DNA of 38,113 nt, taken from positions 1-38,113 of the forward strand of contig JBPEWY010000035.1 in the NCBI GenBank assembly GCA_052032225.1. The letters are read 5' to 3'. This document shows positions 6,284-14,418 of the stretch, piece by piece. The position numbers and the translations under genes were made by a program. Every line of letters starts with the position of its first letter. Within the stretch, counting starts at the first letter, position 1. Source of the DNA: JBPEWY01 sp052032225. GTDB lineage: Bacteria; Bacteroidota; Bacteroidia; Flavobacteriales; Flavobacteriaceae. The notes under the pieces are model-generated. The model was not told where the DNA came from, did no database searches, and saw only the letters and a program-made list of their open reading frames with translations.

Positions 6284-8890
6284 ATGAATTTTAATAATTT
6301 CACTATAAAATCGCAAGAAGCCATACAAGGTGCACAACGTATTGCACAAGAATATGGCCATCAACAAATAGAAAACGAGCACATTTTTAAAAGCATTTTC
6401 GAAGTAGACGAGAATGTTTTGCCTTTTCTATTAAAAAAACTACAGGTTAACGTAACTATACTAAAGCAAGTATTAGATAGTACACTACAAAGTTTTGCTA
6501 AAGTAAGTGGTGCAGATATAATGTTGTCTAGAGATGCTGCTGCTACTTTAAATGAAGCGAGTATAGTTGCTAAAAAAATGAACGATGAGTTTGTTTCTAT
6601 TGAGCATTTAATTTTAGCAATCTTTAAATCTAAAAGTAAAATTGCTCAAATTTTAAAAGATCAAGGCGTAACCGAAAAAAACCTAAAAGCTGCTATAAAT
6701 GAACTCAGAAAAGGAAGCAATGTAACTTCTGCAAGTGCAGAAGAAACATATAACGCCCTTAACAAATATGCAATAAACCTAAATGAGAGAGCCAATAGCG
6801 GAAAGTTAGACCCAATTATTGGGCGTGACGAAGAGATAAGACGTGTGCTTCAAATTCTTTCACGCAGAACCAAAAACAACCCGATGCTAGTTGGTGAGCC
6901 CGGTGTGGGTAAAACTGCAATAGCAGAAGGTTTAGCGCATAGAATTGTTCAAGGAGACGTACCCGAGAACTTAAAAGACAAACAAATTTTCTCTTTAGAT
7001 ATGGGTGCGCTTATTGCCGGCGCTAAGTACAAAGGAGAGTTCGAAGAGCGTTTAAAAGCAGTTATAAAAGAGGTAACTACATCAGACGGTAATATTGTTT
7101 TATTTATTGATGAAATTCATACACTTGTTGGCGCCGGTGGTGGGCAAGGAGCCATGGATGCTGCAAACATTTTAAAACCTGCCTTAGCAAGAGGAGAACT
7201 TAGAGCTATTGGCGCAACAACGTTAGATGAGTATCAAAAATATTTTGAAAAAGACAAAGCATTAGAACGTCGTTTTCAAAAAATAATGGTCGATGAGCCA
7301 GATACAGAAAGTGCAATTTCTATTTTAAGAGGTATTAAAGAAAAATACGAAACTCACCATAAGGTGCGTATTAAAGACGAAGCTATAATTGCAGCTGTAG
7401 AGCTTTCACAGCGTTATATTACAGACAGGTTTTTACCGGATAAAGCTATAGATTTAATGGATGAAGCTGCCTCTAAACTTAGAATGGAAATTAACTCTAA
7501 ACCAGAAGAGTTAGATGCATTAGATAGAAAAATAATGCAGTTAGAAATAGAAATCGAAGCTATTAAGCGCGAAAAAGACGAAGTAAAACTAAAAGCTCTT
7601 AATGCAGACTTAGCAAATTTAAAAGAAGAACGAAACGAAATTTTTGCTAAATGGCAAAGTGAGAAAGAGATAATAGACAAAATTCAAACTACCAAAGAAG
7701 CCATAGAGCAATATAAATTAGAAGCCGAGCGTGCAGAACGTGAAGGCAACTATGGTAAAGTTGCAGAGCTTAGATATGGCAAAATAAAAGAAGCACAAGA
7801 AAAGCTTAACAACTTACAAAAACAGTTAGAAGAGCAACAAGAAAACTCGTTAATAAAAGAAGAAGTAACAACCGAAGATATAGCAGAAGTTGTAGCAAAA
7901 TGGACCGGCATTCCGGTAACTAAAATGTTACAGAGCGAGCGCGAGAAACTACTTAAATTAGAAGAAGAACTTCATAAAAGAGTAGTTGGTCAAGACGAAG
8001 CTATTCAGGCTGTTTCTGATGCAATTAGAAGAAGCCGTGCCGGCTTACAAGATGCAAAACGCCCAATTGGTTCGTTCCTGTTTTTGGGTACAACCGGTGT
8101 TGGTAAAACAGAATTGGCCAAAGCACTTGCAGAATATTTATTTGATGATGAAAACGCCATGACCCGAATAGACATGAGCGAATACCAAGAACGCCATGCT
8201 GTTAGCCGTCTGGTTGGTGCGCCTCCGGGATATGTTGGTTACGATGAAGGAGGGCAGCTAACAGAAGCTGTAAGACGTAGGCCCTACTCTGTTGTGTTAT
8301 TAGACGAAATAGAAAAGGCACACCCGGATACCTTTAACATTCTGTTGCAGGTGTTAGACGAAGGTAGGCTGACCGATAATAAAGGTAGAGTGGCAGATTT
8401 TAAAAACACTATTATAATAATGACCAGCAACATGGGCAGCCACATTATTCAAGAAACCTACGAAAATAACCCAGATATGTATGCTGCAGCAGAAGCTGCT
8501 AAAGTAGAGGTGCTTGGATTGCTTAAAAAAACTATTCGTCCGGAGTTTTTAAACCGTATAGACGATATAGTGATGTTTACTCCGCTAACCGAGAAAAACA
8601 TTAAAGACATTGTAAGATTACAATTAAAGAATGTTATTAAAATGGTTAGCAAGCAAGGTATAACTTTAGATGCCACTGAAGATGCAATTGCATATTTAGC
8701 ACAAAAAGGATTTGATCCGCAATATGGAGCAAGACCTGTAAAGCGTGTAATACAACGCGATGTGCTTAACAAGCTCTCTAAAGAAATATTAAGTGGGAAT
8801 GTTACCAATGATAGCATTATTTTAATTGATGCTTTTGATGATGAGTTGGTATTTAGAAACCAAACCGATTTGGTAGATAAACAATCATAA
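6284..8890 (+). CDS. clpB: ATP-dependent disaggregase ClpB (Hsp100)
   Basis: Hexameric AAA+ chaperone that pulls proteins out of aggregates together with DnaK/DnaJ/GrpE in the cytoplasm. At 868 residues it is full length. In order: Clp N domain with two repeats (1-145), NBD1 with Walker A GEPGVGKT near 204-211 and Walker B FIDEIHTL near 274, the long charged coiled-coil middle domain (about 405-525) that distinguishes ClpB from ClpA and ClpC, then NBD2 with Walker A GTTGVGKT near 602-609, Walker B LLDEIEKAH near 671 and the ClpB C-terminal small domain with YGARPVKRVIQ. There is no ClpP-binding IGF-type loop. The gene is monocistronic, closed by a strong terminator. A dyad lies upstream; how it is heat-regulated is not evident. 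Confidence 0.98.
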   Translation: MNFNNFTIKSQEAIQGAQRIAQEYGHQQIENEHIFKSIFEVDENVLPFLLKKLQVNVTILKQVLDSTLQSFAKVSGADIMLSRDAAATLNEASIVAKKMNDEFVSIEHLILAIFKSKSKIAQILKDQGVTEKNLKAAINELRKGSNVTSASAEETYNALNKYAINLNERANSGKLDPIIGRDEEIRRVLQILSRRTKNNPMLVGEPGVGKTAIAEGLAHRIVQGDVPENLKDKQIFSLDMGALIAGAKYKGEFEERLKAVIKEVTTSDGNIVLFIDEIHTLVGAGGGQGAMDAANILKPALARGELRAIGATTLDEYQKYFEKDKALERRFQKIMVDEPDTESAISILRGIKEKYETHHKVRIKDEAIIAAVELSQRYITDRFLPDKAIDLMDEAASKLRMEINSKPEELDALDRKIMQLEIEIEAIKREKDEVKLKALNADLANLKEERNEIFAKWQSEKEIIDKIQTTKEAIEQYKLEAERAEREGNYGKVAELRYGKIKEAQEKLNNLQKQLEEQQENSLIKEEVTTEDIAEVVAKWTGIPVTKMLQSEREKLLKLEEELHKRVVGQDEAIQAVSDAIRRSRAGLQDAKRPIGSFLFLGTTGVGKTELAKALAEYLFDDENAMTRIDMSEYQERHAVSRLVGAPPGYVGYDEGGQLTEAVRRRPYSVVLLDEIEKAHPDTFNILLQVLDEGRLTDNKGRVADFKNTIIIMTSNMGSHIIQETYENNPDMYAAAEAAKVEVLGLLKKTIRPEFLNRIDDIVMFTPLTEKNIKDIVRLQLKNVIKMVSKQGITLDATEDAIAYLAQKGFDPQYGARPVKRVIQRDVLNKLSKEILSGNVTNDSIILIDAFDDELVFRNQTDLVDKQS

Positions 8891-8907
8891 CTAAAAGATA
8901 AAACCTT

Positions 8908-8935
8908 AAAAAAGCGCCACAAAAGGCGCTTTTTT
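8908..8935 (+). terminator. Rho-independent terminator of clpB
   Basis: AAAAAAGCGCC pairs with GGCGCTTTTTT across a 6-base ACAAAA loop and runs into further T residues, 17 bases after the clpB stop. Confidence 0.9.
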
Positions 8936-8954
8936 TATTTCATTTTAATAAAAT

Positions 8955-8968
8955 ATACCTATCAGTAT
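8955..8968. promoter_or_regulatory. Candidate operator of the TetR-type gene
   Basis: The 14-base ATACCTATCAGTAT is an imperfect palindrome (10 of 14 positions symmetric) centred about 37 bases before the regulator's ATG. TetR-family genes often bind short palindromes at their own promoter, so autoregulation is plausible. Confidence 0.35.
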
Positions 8969-8998
8969 TTTTATTATATTAGCTAAAACAACTTACAT

Positions 8999-9595
8999 AT
9001 GCCAACCAAAGCAGAACGCACCACCCAATTTATAATAGAAACCGTTGCCCCTATGTTTAATAAATTTGGATATGCAGGTACCAGCATGAGCGATATTACA
9101 AAAGCTACAGGGCTTACTAAAGGTGCTATATATGGTAATTTTAAAAGTAAAGAAGACCTCGCTATCCAGGCATTTAAATACAATTTAAAAAAGCTTTTAG
9201 AAAAAGTACAGGAGCGCGTAGATAATACTGAGTCTGCCATAGAAAAATTGTTTATTATCTCTAACTTTTACAGGCACTATGATGATGCTATTCACGAATT
9301 TGGAGGTTGCCCCATTTTAAATACAGCAATAGATGCAAACCATGTAAACGAAGAGCTATTAAACAATGTTAGAAGCGCTATTTTAAGAATCCAAAACAGT
9401 ATAAAAAACATAATAGACCAAGGCAAAAGTAAAGGAGAAATAAAACCAATGGTAGACAGTACAGCCTATGCAAAACGAATTTTTAGTATGATAAAAGGTG
9501 CTGTTTTCACTTCGTATATTATGAATAACAGTAAGTACTTAAAAGATATGATGAATATGGTTGACGCCATTATAATTAACGAGCTTAAATATTAA
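8999..9595 (+). CDS. TetR/AcrR-family transcriptional regulator
   Basis: A one-component repressor of 198 residues. The N-terminal HTH is clear: APMFNKFGYAGTSMSDI, then TKATGLTKGAIYGNFKSKEDL with the recognition helix near residues 36-48. The C-terminal ligand domain carries FGGCPILNTAIDAN around residues 101-114, a Gly-Cys-Pro motif typical of one TetR branch. The effector is unknown and no efflux or enzyme gene lies beside it; clpB upstream is separated by a terminator and the next gene is convergent. The target may therefore be itself or a distant locus. The start at 8999 places the HTH at the usual distance from the N-terminus. Confidence 0.92.
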   Translation: MPTKAERTTQFIIETVAPMFNKFGYAGTSMSDITKATGLTKGAIYGNFKSKEDLAIQAFKYNLKKLLEKVQERVDNTESAIEKLFIISNFYRHYDDAIHEFGGCPILNTAIDANHVNEELLNNVRSAILRIQNSIKNIIDQGKSKGEIKPMVDSTAYAKRIFSMIKGAVFTSYIMNNSKYLKDMMNMVDAIIINELKY

Positions 9596-9630
9596 AAAAA
9601 CTGCATTGCTTACAGCACAATGCAGTTTTT
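9596..9630. terminator. Bidirectional terminator between the TetR-type gene and the SprF-type gene
   Basis: AAAAACTGCATTG (9596-9608) pairs perfectly with CAATGCAGTTTTT (9618-9630) across a 9-base loop. It directly follows the TAA of the regulator and lies 30 bases past the stop of the opposing gene, with the A/T runs needed in both directions. Confidence 0.85.
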
Positions 9631-9659
9631 ATGAAAACCTAACGCTAACCACAAACGAG

Positions 9660-11216
9660 CTAGTTATTTTTTACCCAGAGGATCCATGTCTCGCCAAAGT
9701 AGCGCCCATTGTATCTTGTACGTCTTGCGTTTTCTATCTCAGATAATTTATCGTACTTTTTTAGATACACATAATAATAATTGTTTTCATTATTATAAAA
9801 ATACTTTGGAGACAGTCCCCTCTGGGTTAAGAACTTCATAAATAAATCAAAATACTTTTTCTGCGAGAATACATTAACTACCAAATAAAAACCGTATTCT
9901 ACACCTTCTATTCTATCTTCAACTTGATAGCGTTTATTTGGTGCTTCTTCATTAAATACATCTTTTAACAATTCTTGATCAGAGTCTTTATCAATCCCTA
10001 AAGAATCTAAAGACTCAATGCTCATAGTTTGTATAGATTTATCTGTTAAATTAGTTTCTTGTATTGCACTGGTATCTTTTACAATTACTGCTTGTTCTAC
10101 TTGTTTTGTTGTATTAGTTTGTTTAGATGTTGATTTTTGTTTATTGCTAGGTTTTACTATTTGCTCCGGTTGTTTAACAGTACTTTCCGGTTTGGTAACT
10201 TTAGTATTGGTTTTACTAATTTCACTTGCAACTTTCTCTTTCTTTTTTGTGGTTGATACCGGACCTTCTTTAAAAGTAATTGGCTTATTATTGTACGATT
10301 TGCCAAGCTCTATAGTGGCAGTCACCTCATAGGTTGCCCCAAAAGCTCTGTTAGACTGCTGAGTTCCGGTTTCTACAAGAAAACCAACCCCAAAACTGTT
10401 ACCTATTTTTGCTCCTATACCGCCAGATATACCATACACGCTATTATAACCTACTTGTATCCATCCGTGTTTGGGAGCGTCTATTAGCACCGATGCTCCG
10501 TATTGTAAATCTTGTTCCGGCAAATGTTTTGCGTATACTAAGCTTCTAACACTACCATCTGTCATAAAAGTGTTTTTTTGTGTAAAAGAATGTGTATAAC
10601 CTATATGGCCGGAAAATATTTTTTCAGAAAATGTTGTTACAGAATTAGACTCGGTTAAATTATAATCATATAAATTCTCGGCTGTAAAGCCTATGTCTAT
10701 ATTACTTATAGTTAAGTTAATCCCTGGCATAAACACTAAAATAAAATCATCTTGTGTGTCTAGTAAAAACGGATCAGGTTGTGGTGTAACAAAAGCGTTT
10801 TTATCTAAACCTCGCCTAAAAACTGTTGTATTTAAACCAAATGTTAACCAAGTAAACCTAGACAATTGTATGCCCTTAGCATAGTTTACTAACAACCCTG
10901 AATCTGTATACAATCCTAAATTTTGCTGAAAAAGTGCTAAACCGGCTCCTGTTTTTTCGGCTACTTTTCCAGAATAATTTATTAGATATGTTTTTGGAGA
11001 ATCTTCAATGCCAATCCATTGTATTCTACTCCAAATACTCAAATCTCTTCCCTCCTGTCTAACAAGAGAGAAAGTAGGATTAAAAATATGTCTGTTGTAT
11101 TTTATTACGTTGTGCTGTCGCCAATCTACCAACGGGTTACTGCTGGTTTCATTTTGTGCTTGAAGCTTGGGCGCTAGCATCAGTAACAAAATAAAGCCAA
11201 CGTAATGCTTTATCAT
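9660..11216 (-). CDS. PorP/SprF-family type IX secretion membrane protein with C-terminal SPOR-like domain
   Basis: The N-terminal ~300 residues are a PorP/SprF-type outer-membrane beta-barrel: signal peptide 1-20 ending LQAQ, then NPLVDWRQHNVIKYNRHIFNPTFS, GLALFQQNLGLYTDSG and the closing GVGFLVETGTQQSNRAFGATYEV. SprF-type proteins help export type B cargo through the type IX system. A low-complexity Lys/Thr/Pro/Ser linker follows (about 310-380), then an acidic stretch. The last ~85 residues (GFYLVVNVFSQKKYFDLFMKFL to ETWILWVKNN) look like a SPOR domain, which in other proteins binds peptidoglycan lacking stem peptides. The total of 518 residues exceeds a bare SprF barrel. The gene lies 17 bases downstream of the cargo gene and is surely co-transcribed. 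The barrel call is firm; the SPOR call is by pattern only. Confidence 0.85.
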   Translation of the reverse strand: MIKHYVGFILLLMLAPKLQAQNETSSNPLVDWRQHNVIKYNRHIFNPTFSLVRQEGRDLSIWSRIQWIGIEDSPKTYLINYSGKVAEKTGAGLALFQQNLGLYTDSGLLVNYAKGIQLSRFTWLTFGLNTTVFRRGLDKNAFVTPQPDPFLLDTQDDFILVFMPGINLTISNIDIGFTAENLYDYNLTESNSVTTFSEKIFSGHIGYTHSFTQKNTFMTDGSVRSLVYAKHLPEQDLQYGASVLIDAPKHGWIQVGYNSVYGISGGIGAKIGNSFGVGFLVETGTQQSNRAFGATYEVTATIELGKSYNNKPITFKEGPVSTTKKKEKVASEISKTNTKVTKPESTVKQPEQIVKPSNKQKSTSKQTNTTKQVEQAVIVKDTSAIQETNLTDKSIQTMSIESLDSLGIDKDSDQELLKDVFNEEAPNKRYQVEDRIEGVEYGFYLVVNVFSQKKYFDLFMKFLTQRGLSPKYFYNNENNYYYVYLKKYDKLSEIENARRTRYNGRYFGETWILWVKNN

Positions 11217-11233
11217 ATCATTAATTTTCTACA

Positions 11234-13393
11234 TCAAAGTCCAACAACTGTTATAGATCCTTTCTTTAATGCTTTTCCGTTTTTATTTATAAAGTAATAG
11301 TATATCGTAGATTTAGTATTAGTTATTGTGGTAGGTTCAGGCCAATTGTTTTGGTATTGTTTAGTTTTTAAAATAGGCCTTCCATACGTATCGCATATAA
11401 CAACCTCAATATCAGGATCGTTAACAATTTTTGCCGGTAAAACCCACTTATCATTTATATTATCTTGATTGGGTGTTATAATGTTTGGCACCACAAAAGA
11501 TTCAGATATTGCTACTGTAATGGTTTTAATAACCTTACAACCACCAACATAGGCCGTTAATGTGTACGTGCCTTCTTCAGACACTTGTAAACTATCGGTT
11601 GTAGATAGCGTTATCCCAGTACTGTCTGTCCAAATATACCTATCTGCTCCAGATGCAGTTACAGTCTCTGACCCTTCTGGAGATATATATACTATACCGC
11701 TATGAGATAATGAAACTACATCATCTGAAAGCGGGCTTATTGTAATAATTTCTGATTGTTGCGAACAACCATTAAGCTGAATTTCAGTATAATACTCTCC
11801 TGGTTCAGATACAACATAATTGGCTTCTAAAGTGCTTTCTATAAGCACATCATTTTTATACCAATTATAAACTGCATTTTCTATAGTAGTAGCTGTTAGT
11901 GTAGATTGCTCACCATCACAAACTACATTTTTACTAGCTTGAAGCTCTGGAGTTGGTATTTTTAATCTTATTTCTTTTGAATTGGATTTATAAACTGTGT
12001 TGTTATAATTTACTGCAAGTGTATATAAACCATTATCATGGTAAGAACTAATTGGTAAACTGGTTCTATTTACCGATAAAGATTCGTTGTTTTTAATCCA
12101 ACTAAATGTAAACTTTTGCCACTCAGATGCAGGTATTTCAATTGTACTGCCATTAACAACAGCAGAAAAAGATGCAATCTCAAGTTCGGCTGTACTGCTT
12201 TCGCATGGGTTATATAGTTGGTCTGCAGTAATTTCAACACTTAAAGCCTGAGGCACAAAAACAGAAAACTCAGGTGATTTTACAGAACCAGCACAAGAGC
12301 CTTGCGCCGTAACTTGAGCCCAGTAGGTACCGGGCTCATTTACGTGCAATGAGGTGTTACCATTTTCTTGAATGATTTCACCATTTTTATACCACGCTAT
12401 GGTAGGGTTTGGGGCATTGGTTGAAATACTTAGCGTGGTAAAATCGTCATTAAACAAAAGTGTTTCGGTTGCAGAAACAGCTTCTACAGTAAACCCGTTT
12501 TCGGGGCGTGTAAGGGTTACCGTATTAGAAGCAGCTTCGCATCCGCCTTCATTAATGATTTTTAGTTGATAATCGCCATAGCTGTCCTCAGAAACGTTTA
12601 CACGTAAATGAGGCATATAAGGAGGTAAGTTACTTAAATGTTCACCATTTTTATACCATTTATAAGTGTAGGCTTCATTTGTGGTATTTGCCGAAAAAGT
12701 GTGATAAACGCCGGGGCAAGCTTCTATCACACTATCTCCGGTTATACGGGCCTCTAAATCTTCGCCAAAACTAACAATTACAATGTTAGAATATAGTGTT
12801 CCGGTGCAATCACCAAAGTAAGGTTCTACATAATATTCACCGGATTCTGTAACCTCTAATGTTGCACCACCATTGGCATAATACTGTCCGTCTTTATACC
12901 AAATATACTCATCTGCAATGTCATGGTTTAAGCTTATAGTTGCGCTATTACCCCCACAAACAGCAACATCTTGATAATTATTTAAAACTAACTGAACACT
13001 CGGAATGTAATATGCGTTAAATGATTGGCTGCTTGGACTAACCATTGCAGGAGAAGTTGCACGCACTCTTATTTTGTAATTGTCGCCTCTAACAGTTGTT
13101 GGTAATTGAAAAGAAGTTTCAAAACCAAATGAAAAATTTTGATCGGTAACGGTTTTTAAAACGGTAGGAGCATCAAAACTACCCTGCGCATCAGATAATT
13201 CAATATAAAAGGTGTTGTTAGTGTTAAAGGGTTGCTCGTCGAAAGCAACAATTGCTTCAAAAAGGTTATGTCCATCCTTTGCGCAGGCGTAGGTAAATGA
13301 TAGTTCTGGTGCGTGTAGGTTTTGCGATTGCGTGTTCCATATTGATGCACAACAACAGCAAAACAACTGTATTGTTGTTAGTAGGCGTTTCAT
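11234..13393 (-). CDS. Type IX secretion cargo with six Ig/PKD-like repeats and a gliding-motility type C-terminal domain
   Basis: A surface or secreted adhesin-like protein of 719 residues. It has an N-terminal signal peptide (MKRLLTTIQLFCCCC to about residue 24). A domain starting APELSFTYA is followed by six divergent repeats of about 90 residues, each with a core of the type WYKNGE and a later GxYxxxV strand (WYKDGQ, WYKNGE twice, WIKNNE, WYKNDV and a degenerate IWTDST), often with a cysteine pair. The C-terminus from VPNIITPNQDNINDKW to KKGSITVVGL is the type B (gliding motility-associated) sorting domain, which needs a SprF partner; that partner is the next gene. Ligand unknown; adhesion to polymer or surface is inference from the architecture. 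Confidence 0.9.
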   Translation of the reverse strand: MKRLLTTIQLFCCCCASIWNTQSQNLHAPELSFTYACAKDGHNLFEAIVAFDEQPFNTNNTFYIELSDAQGSFDAPTVLKTVTDQNFSFGFETSFQLPTTVRGDNYKIRVRATSPAMVSPSSQSFNAYYIPSVQLVLNNYQDVAVCGGNSATISLNHDIADEYIWYKDGQYYANGGATLEVTESGEYYVEPYFGDCTGTLYSNIVIVSFGEDLEARITGDSVIEACPGVYHTFSANTTNEAYTYKWYKNGEHLSNLPPYMPHLRVNVSEDSYGDYQLKIINEGGCEAASNTVTLTRPENGFTVEAVSATETLLFNDDFTTLSISTNAPNPTIAWYKNGEIIQENGNTSLHVNEPGTYWAQVTAQGSCAGSVKSPEFSVFVPQALSVEITADQLYNPCESSTAELEIASFSAVVNGSTIEIPASEWQKFTFSWIKNNESLSVNRTSLPISSYHDNGLYTLAVNYNNTVYKSNSKEIRLKIPTPELQASKNVVCDGEQSTLTATTIENAVYNWYKNDVLIESTLEANYVVSEPGEYYTEIQLNGCSQQSEIITISPLSDDVVSLSHSGIVYISPEGSETVTASGADRYIWTDSTGITLSTTDSLQVSEEGTYTLTAYVGGCKVIKTITVAISESFVVPNIITPNQDNINDKWVLPAKIVNDPDIEVVICDTYGRPILKTKQYQNNWPEPTTITNTKSTIYYYFINKNGKALKKGSITVVGL

Positions 13394-13715
13394 AGTATGT
13401 GATTTGGGGGTTAAACATTATGGGGTTTTAAAATCCCACTTTGTTTAAAAAAACCGAAAAAAAGTGTAGAAAGTAAACTTATATCATAGGCACATTTATT
13501 TGTTATTTAATTGTAATTTTACCGAAAACTAAAGAATATTTTGAAACTGTCAAAATCGACAAACTGAAATTTTTTATCGATAAAATACATTTATAGTGTT
13601 GAATATCCGATAAAATTAGCATCTCATCGACGAACAACACTTTGTGCATTTTTTTTAATTTTTCGATGAAATGCATATTGAAGAACTAAAACCTATTGAA
13701 AATTAATGTTTTATC
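13394..13715. other. 322-base non-coding region with nested inverted repeats between the type IX cargo gene and deoC
   Basis: The only gap over 300 bases. No gene or credible small ORF is seen on either strand. Contents: near the cargo gene, a 16-base palindrome GGGGTTTTAAAATCCC (13422-13437); a direct repeat CGATAAAAT at 13578 and 13608; and before deoC three overlapping inverted-repeat pairs. These are AGTGTTG (13595) with CAACACT (13635); GCATCTCATCGA (13619) with TCGATGAAATGC (13663, one mismatch); and TGCATTT (13645) with AAATGCA (13669). Two divergent promoters must lie here, but no good TAnnTTTG element was found for either. Confidence 0.6.
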
Positions 13716-14369
13716 ATGAAAATAAATTCTTACATAGATCATACCCTACTAAGCCCTACTGCTCTGCCTTCAGACATTAACACACTATGCGAAGAAGCAC
13801 TCGCACATTCTTTTTTTAGTGTTTGCGTTAACGGATGTTACGTAAAACAAGCAGCAGATATTGTAGCTGATTCTAATGTGAAGGTCTGTACCGTAATAGG
13901 TTTTCCTTTAGGAGCTATGAGCGGAAAAGCAAAAGTTCTCGAAACAGAACAGGCTTTAAAAGATGGTGCGCAAGAATTTGATGTGGTAATAAATTTAGGG
14001 TGGCTTAAAGCCGGAGAGTATAACAAGGCTTTACAAGAATTAGCTTTTGTAAAAGACGTAGTTGGTAAACGCATTTTAAAAGTTATAATAGAAACTTGTT
14101 ATCTTACAGATAAAGAAAAAGAAGACGCTTGCAAATTAGTAGTTGATTCTGGAGCAGATTTTGTTAAAACATCAACCGGATTTGGTACACATGGAGCTAC
14201 ATTAGACGATGTAAAACTGATGAAAAACGTTGTAAAAAATAATATTCAAATTAAAGCTTCGGGTGGCATAAAATCATATGCAACTGCTTTAGAGTATATT
14301 GCTTTAGGTGTTAGTAGAATTGGTACCTCTAGCGGGGTTAAAATAATAAGTGAAGCTCTGGAGCACTAA
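13716..14369 (+). CDS. deoC: Deoxyribose-phosphate aldolase
   Basis: Class I aldolase splitting 2-deoxyribose 5-phosphate into acetaldehyde and glyceraldehyde 3-phosphate, the last step of deoxynucleoside use. At 217 residues it is the short DeoC type. IDHTLLSPTA sits at the N-terminus, EFDVVINLGWLKAG carries Asp89, FVKTSTGFGTHGAT carries the Schiff-base Lys151 and IKASGGIKS the active-site Lys180, matching the Asp/Lys/Lys set of the E. coli enzyme. It heads a plus-strand group in which deoD (purine nucleoside phosphorylase) lies one gene further on, so purine deoxynucleosides can be broken down by products of one locus; deoxyribose mutase (deoB type) is not present here. Its leader holds the inverted repeats described at 13394-13715. 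Confidence 0.96.
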   Translation: MKINSYIDHTLLSPTALPSDINTLCEEALAHSFFSVCVNGCYVKQAADIVADSNVKVCTVIGFPLGAMSGKAKVLETEQALKDGAQEFDVVINLGWLKAGEYNKALQELAFVKDVVGKRILKVIIETCYLTDKEKEDACKLVVDSGADFVKTSTGFGTHGATLDDVKLMKNVVKNNIQIKASGGIKSYATALEYIALGVSRIGTSSGVKIISEALEH

Positions 14370-14418
14370 TTGTAACACACAGGCTTATTTCACGTCTTTT
14401 TTGTTAAAAGCATACCAC

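Noticed and set aside
7414..7680. 88-codon frame antisense to clpB, and similar antisense frames in recN, smpB-side and glyA genes
   Set aside because: They are mirror frames of strongly coding genes, rich in Ser/Leu/Phe, with no features of their own.
13660..13700. Short frames before deoC on the plus strand as leader peptides
   Set aside because: The only ATG-started frame is seven codons long and ends at once, with no regulatory codon run.
14350..14418. Extended N-terminus of the serine hydrolase overlapping deoC
   Set aside because: The extra 23 residues lie in front of a normal signal peptide, and the ATG at 14419 gives a clean exported protein.
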